Assembly: GCA_025454445.1 (NCBI GenBank)
Contig: JALOOK010000154.1
Location: forward strand, 1-8,858
Source of the DNA: Oscillatoria sp. Prado101
GTDB lineage: Bacteria > Cyanobacteriota > Cyanobacteriia > Cyanobacteriales > Oscillatoriaceae
Direction of reading: 5' to 3'
Length of the DNA stretch: 8,858 nucleotides
In this document: positions 5,987 to 8,858 of the stretch, piece after piece
Layout of the letters: every line of letters starts with the position of its first letter
Position numbering within the stretch: position 1 is the stretch's first letter
Translations under genes and position numbers: made by a program
Notes under the pieces: generated by a model
Told to the model about the DNA's origin: nothing
Databases searched by the model: none
What the model saw: only the letters and a program-made list of their open reading frames with translations

Positions 5987-7636
5987 CTTCTGGCGAATGG
6001 GGATTTCAATGGCGAACTCCGCCCCCTGACCCGGTTCCGAGACGCACCGCAACACCCCGCCGTGCTTGTCAACGATGATTTGGTAGCAGACAGACAGTCC
6101 CAAACCGGTACCGGCACCCACCGGTTTAGTCGTGAAAAACGGGTCAAACAGTCGTTCTTGAACCGAAGGCGCTATGCCCGGGCCACTGTCAGCAATCAGG
6201 ATACGAATAAATTGGGCATTGGGTATTGGGGGCAGTGGGCGATGAAGCATTGGTGATTTTTCTTCTCCCCCAGGCACCATTGGCCATGCTCCATTCCCCA
6301 CTTCGGTGCGAATCCGAATCGTAGGGTTTGGGCGCTGTGGCGGGAGTGGGCATTGCTGTTCTTCCCCATGCCCAGTCCCCGATGCCCGGTGCCCCATTTC
6401 CAAGGCATCAATCGCATTAGTCAGGATATTCATAAATACCTGGTTGAGCTCGCCGGCATAGCACTCCACCAAAGGCAGTTGGCCGTACTCCTTGACAACC
6501 TGGATCTCTCGATGCCCGGGTTTGCCTTTCAGGCGATTTTGCAACAGCAGCAGGGTGCTCTCCAGACCTTCGTGAATGTCAACCTGCTTGATCGAGGCTT
6601 GATCCAGGCGAGAGAAGGTGCGCAGCGAAAGCACAATTTGGCGGATGCGCTCTGCCCCCACTTTCATTGAATCCAGCAGTTTCGGCAAGTCTTCGAGCAT
6701 AAAATCCAAGTCCAGGTCTTCCATTCGTTCGGAAATCTCTGCGCTCGGCTCTGGACAGTGCTTCTGGTAAAGTTGCAGCAGTCCGAGCAAGTCAGCAGTA
6801 TAGTAGCTGGCGTGGGAGAGATTGCCGGTGATGAAGTTGACTGGATTGTTGATTTCGTGAGCCACACCGGCCACTAACTGGCCGAGGGCCGACATTTTTT
6901 CACTCTGAACCAGCATAGCTTGGGTCTGTCTGAGTTCGCCAAGGGTTTTCTCTAGCTGCTGGGTTTGCTCTCTCAATCGCGCTTCCGATTCCCGCAAGGC
7001 AACCTCGGCTCGCATGCGTTCAGTAATGTCCCGCAAAGAAGCGAGAAACGCCCTTTCTCCTTCCCACTCCGTTTCCACGATCCGCATTTCGGCAACGGCA
7101 CTGCCGCCACCGGCTCGCCTGACGTCCACATGCGCCTGCACAACCCGCATGTCAGAAGCCGCCGCTGCCCCAATCCCCCGGACATGGTCGGTGTTGATCT
7201 CAGACGCTGGCCTTTCCACCACCAGCGTCACGAATAATTCCTGGCTCAACAGTTCCGCCGCGCTGCAGCCAAACAGGCATTCCGCCGACGGGTTGGCAAA
7301 TCGCACCCTTCCCCTGCCATCCACAATCACGATCGCATCCGCGTTCTTGTCGATCGCATTGCGAAACCGAGCCTCAGAAGCTTGCAGCTGCTGCCTGAGC
7401 TGTTCCACTTCCGCACAGAGCTGCTCCTCCCGCTCGGAATGGCTCAATGCCGTATCTTTCTCCTCCAGAGGGTGCTTAAATAAATTCCATATATAATTTA
7501 CCGCTTCTTTGACATCAGGTTGGCCGTCTTTGGCCAGATGCTGCCCCCAAGAAGGCATTTTTTTCGCCGATCGTTGGCGGTAACTCCCCTTAATGATTTT
7601 ATTAATCTGGGTTTCGTTCGTGCTGGTTATAAACAT
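5966..7636 (-). CDS. PAS-domain sensor histidine kinase with repeat insertions in the ATPase domain
   Basis: 556 residues, no membrane segment seen, so cytoplasmic. Residues 1-55 are unusual (KKMPSWGQ...AVNYIWNLF, like the tail of a class I cytochrome c but without CXXCH). A short coiled coil 65-90 leads to a PAS domain (about 90-203) closing with LRDITER, a second coiled coil 207-248, then HisKA with H260 in GQLVAGVAHEINNP. The ATPase domain has an N-box NILTNAIDAL (403-412), G1 DSGPGI (483-488), F-box FDPFFTTK (497-504) and G2 GTGLGLS (509-515). All catalytic boxes are intact, so it should autophosphorylate. Between N-box and G1 there are two extra segments, about 414-437 and 447-474, made of repeat DNA. 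The C-terminal LGVRRG and stop come from the heptamer array. ATG 7636 has GGAG nine bases upstream and an in-frame TGA two codons before it. Likely partners are the REC proteins encoded next. Confidence 0.93.
   Translation of the reverse strand: MFITSTNETQINKIIKGSYRQRSAKKMPSWGQHLAKDGQPDVKEAVNYIWNLFKHPLEEKDTALSHSEREEQLCAEVEQLRQQLQASEARFRNAIDKNADAIVIVDGRGRVRFANPSAECLFGCSAAELLSQELFVTLVVERPASEINTDHVRGIGAAAASDMRVVQAHVDVRRAGGGSAVAEMRIVETEWEGERAFLASLRDITERMRAEVALRESEARLREQTQQLEKTLGELRQTQAMLVQSEKMSALGQLVAGVAHEINNPVNFITGNLSHASYYTADLLGLLQLYQKHCPEPSAEISERMEDLDLDFMLEDLPKLLDSMKVGAERIRQIVLSLRTFSRLDQASIKQVDIHEGLESTLLLLQNRLKGKPGHREIQVVKEYGQLPLVECYAGELNQVFMNILTNAIDALEMGHRASGTGHGEEQQCPLPPQRPNPTIRIRTEVGNGAWPMVPGGEEKSPMLHRPLPPIPNAQFIRILIADSGPGIAPSVQERLFDPFFTTKPVGAGTGLGLSVCYQIIVDKHGGVLRCVSEPGQGAEFAIEIPIRQKLGVRRG
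6215..6299. repeat. In-frame repeat insertion B in the kinase ATPase domain
   Basis: Heptamer-like sequence (TGGGCAT, TGGGTAT...) changes to C-rich sequence in the same stretch. Imperfect inverted arms GGGCGATGAAGCAT (6237-6250) and ATGCTCCATTCCCC (6286-6299) pair at 11 of 14 positions, with a nested TGGTG/CACCA stem. It encodes about 28 residues rich in Gly and Pro (447-474) not expected between the two strands before the G1 box. Confidence 0.6.
6326..6397. repeat. In-frame repeat insertion A in the kinase ATPase domain
   Basis: Degenerate heptamers on the coding strand (ATGGGGC, ACCGGGC, ATCGGGG, ACTGGGC, ATGGGGA), then a purine loop, then a C-rich arm. Arms 6342-6353 and 6368-6379 pair at 11 of 12 positions. 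Bases 6336-6350 are identical to intergenic 5891-5905. It encodes about 24 residues (414-437) directly after the N-box. Confidence 0.65.
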
Positions 7637-7645
7637 ACTTCACCA

Positions 7646-7649
7646 CTCC
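7646..7649 (-). promoter_or_regulatory. Ribosome binding site of the PAS-histidine kinase
   Basis: GGAG on the minus strand with a 9-base spacer to ATG 7636. It supports this start over internal methionines. Confidence 0.6.
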
Positions 7650-7710
7650 GGAAAGCCGGTTGAGACTTAAACCACCCTGCCCTTGCGAGCGGTATCTTTT
7701 TTTAGATTTT

Positions 7711-7728
7711 TGTAACAATTTTGTTACA
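7711..7728. promoter_or_regulatory. Palindromic operator or promoter element upstream of the kinase
   Basis: TGTAACAA-TT-TTGTTACA is a perfect 8+2+8 palindrome about 75 bases before the kinase start, in a locally AT-rich stretch. Its right-hand TTGTTA, read on the minus strand, could serve as a -35 hexamer, but the -10 at the right spacing (GATACC) is poor. Palindromes of this length fit binding by a dimeric regulator. A second small palindrome AAGCGCTT is adjacent at 7731-7738. Confidence 0.45.
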
Positions 7729-7864
7729 TTAAGCGCTTGTCCCAGCAGGATTAAGCAACGTACCAATAGTGATTTTTAGGACGCGCCAACCTCGCTCAAG
7801 CCCGCGATTTCTCGCTGGCAGTCAACAAACGCTGACAATTAAATGCTAGAAACTCACAACCCAA

Positions 7865-8159
7865 TTAGGCATCGGTAAAACTCATCAATCTGGCTACCGT
7901 GAATATGCGGATATCTTTCTCCGTAAACTTAAGTAAGTAGCTGAGAGTGTAAAGTCTGGCTGCAGCGCCGGTCAATACCAGCAACCGGGTTTCTTGGGAT
8001 GGGACGCCAAAAATAGCCAAATCCTCTGGGCAGAACAGCTGGAGCGCGGTTTTCAAATGGCTGCGGCGCAACGCCAGCAGGACAGCTATCTGCTATCTTG
8101 CCGGTGATTGAAGTGAATGACCGTGCGGCGAACGCCAATCTCAACAGTTTCAATCTCAA
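7865..8159 (-). pseudogene. Degenerate small reading frame, product unknown
   Basis: An open stretch ending at TAA 7865-7867 encodes a coherent leucine-rich peptide (ALQLFCPEDLAIFGVPSQET, then ARLYTLSYLLKF and ARLMSFTDA). No start codon with a ribosome site precedes it, and its frame is closed by TAG just upstream. Deleting one copy of the 7-base tandem at 8085-8098 joins it to a second open frame (LAFAARSFTSITGKIA) to give about 96 residues, starting inside the end of the right-hand kinase. I do not recognise the family. It could be the 3' remnant of a gene or chance reading frame. Bases 7637-7864 hold only the ribosome site and palindrome. Confidence 0.3.
8085..8098. repeat. Perfect 7-base tandem duplication (GCTATCT)
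   Basis: Two adjacent identical copies of GCTATCT. On the minus strand the duplication shifts the reading frame of the degenerate small ORF and introduces a TAG. Confidence 0.7.
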
Positions 8160-8165
8160 CAGTTT
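8136..8165. repeat. Perfect 15-base tandem duplication at a gene end
   Basis: CAATCTCAACAGTTT occurs twice without a gap. The right-hand copy contains the stop codon of the histidine kinase (8156-8158); the kinase would end at the same residue with one copy. Confidence 0.85.
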
Positions 8166-8858
8166 AAGTTGAGCGGCAGCGTAACGGTAACAGTGGTGCC
8201 CCCAGCCAAACCCCCCTCACCGACGTGACTCTCCAGGGCAATCGAGCCACCGTGCGCCTCCACCGACTTCTTGACAATCGCTAGGCCCAAACCGGCACCG
8301 GGCTTGTTGCCCACATTGTTGCCGCGATAGAAACACTCAAACACTCGCGGCAAATCTTCCACAGGAATGCCGGTGCCGGAATCAGAGATGCGGAAAATAG
8401 CCACTTTCTCCCCTTCCCGGTGGCAAGTCTCTGAAAACACCTGTACCGGCGGGTTCGCCCCGGATATCTCCGCGCCTGGTTTGAGATTTCCAAACGCGCC
8501 CCCACCCGGCGCGGAACCCAGCGCCGCAGACTGCCGGCACCCGACTGCTGGATCTTGAGCAATCAGTTCAAAGTGAATCGGGCTGCCCTCCGGGGAATAG
8601 TCAATGGCATTGCACAGCAAGTTGCCAAAAATATATTGCAACAGCTGCGCGTCCATACAAGCGCCGGTAAAGTCGCCGCCACTGACAAAAGTGATGGGGT
8701 GCTTGCTGCCATCCCGGACAGCCGCCGCTTCAACCAACTCCCGGCAGATGTTTTCCAGATCCACCGGCACCGGATGGCAGTCCAGCTTGCCGGATTCAAC
8801 CCTGCCCATGACCAGAATATCATTTAACATCTCGGTCATGTGCAAAGCAGCTGTTTGA
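8156..8858 (-). CDS. Sensor histidine kinase, C-terminal part (5' end beyond window)
   Basis: The reading frame is open to the right edge, so the N-terminal sensor and phosphoacceptor histidine are not visible. What is seen begins in the second DHp helix (HMTEMLNDILVMGRVESGKL, typical of this kinase class) and continues into the ATPase domain: N-box FGNLLCNAIDYSPEG, G1 RISDSGTGIP, F-box VFECFYRG, G2 GAGLGLAIVKK and the final strand TTVTVTLPL. All ATP-binding boxes are intact. A 47-residue segment rich in Gly, Ala and Pro (coding 8411-8551) interrupts the loop between HFELIAQD and EKVAIFRISDSG and has no place in a normal ATPase domain. It is co-oriented with the complete kinase but 519 bases upstream, so it need not share its transcript. 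Its partner regulator cannot be assigned from the window. Confidence 0.9.
   Translation of the reverse strand, partial: QTAALHMTEMLNDILVMGRVESGKLDCHPVPVDLENICRELVEAAAVRDGSKHPITFVSGGDFTGACMDAQLLQYIFGNLLCNAIDYSPEGSPIHFELIAQDPAVGCRQSAALGSAPGGGAFGNLKPGAEISGANPPVQVFSETCHREGEKVAIFRISDSGTGIPVEDLPRVFECFYRGNNVGNKPGAGLGLAIVKKSVEAHGGSIALESHVGEGGLAGGTTVTVTLPLNLNC
8411..8551. other. In-frame 141-base insertion in the right-hand kinase
   Basis: GC-rich sequence encoding residues absent from ordinary HATPase_c domains, between the strand HFELIAQD and the G1 strand. It contains the 13-mer CCCGGCGCGGAAC also found inverted in the intergenic region at 5861-5873, which hints at repeat origin. It lies at the same structural position as insertion B of the other kinase. 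Confidence 0.5.

Noticed and set aside
7929..8159. A 76-codon minus-strand gene starting at TTG 8159.
   Set aside because: Its second half is in a different frame from the protein-like sequence and its start overlaps the kinase stop; it is more likely the upstream part of a frameshifted frame.

Overview
The window looks like chromosomal DNA of a filamentous cyanobacterium. The evidence is the style of the proteins (PAS-rich sensor kinases, a SALGQLVAGVAHEINNP-type H-box, REC domains starting KILVIEDE), a perfect HIP1 octamer GCGATCGC at 5221, degenerate heptanucleotide (STRR-like) repeats, and a GTTCCCAGC/GCTGGGAAC palindrome of a type scattered through cyanobacterial genomes. I cannot name the genus.

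All supported genes lie on the minus strand, so transcription runs from the right edge to the left. In that order: (1) the C-terminal part of a histidine kinase, cut by the right edge (8156-8858); (2) a 519-base gap holding a degenerate small reading frame and a putative promoter with a TGTAACAA-TT-TTGTTACA palindrome; (3) a complete PAS-histidine kinase (5966-7636); (4) a response regulator with a coiled coil and a DHp-like domain that has lost its histidine (5080-5790); (5) a REC-GGDEF-EAL regulator with a degenerate GGDEF signature and an intact EAL domain, so probably a c-di-GMP phosphodiesterase (3150-4922); (6) a very large multi-PAS sensor running off the left edge (1-2878), whose first PAS domain is truncated and frameshifted. 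The output domain of (6) lies outside the window.

The genes are co-oriented but separated by gaps of about 150-180 bases (519 before the complete kinase), so one transcript is possible but not shown. A reasonable reading (inference) is a signalling cluster: the PAS kinase phosphorylates one or both of two closely related REC domains (about three quarters identical by hand alignment), one feeding a protein-interaction output and the other c-di-GMP breakdown.

The locus carries many small repeats that have changed genes. A 4-bp duplication splits the multi-PAS gene. A 7-bp duplication splits the small frame near 8090. A 15-bp duplication sits at the stop of the right-hand kinase. A run of CCCCTAA heptamers supplies the C-terminal tail and stop codon of the complete kinase. 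Two hairpin-like repeat insertions lie in frame inside the ATPase domain of that kinase, and a third in-frame insertion of about 47 codons sits at the equivalent place in the neighbouring kinase. The most interesting protein-level feature is a LOV-like PAS domain with the photoactive cysteine replaced by aspartate and the flavin-contacting glutamine replaced by leucine.
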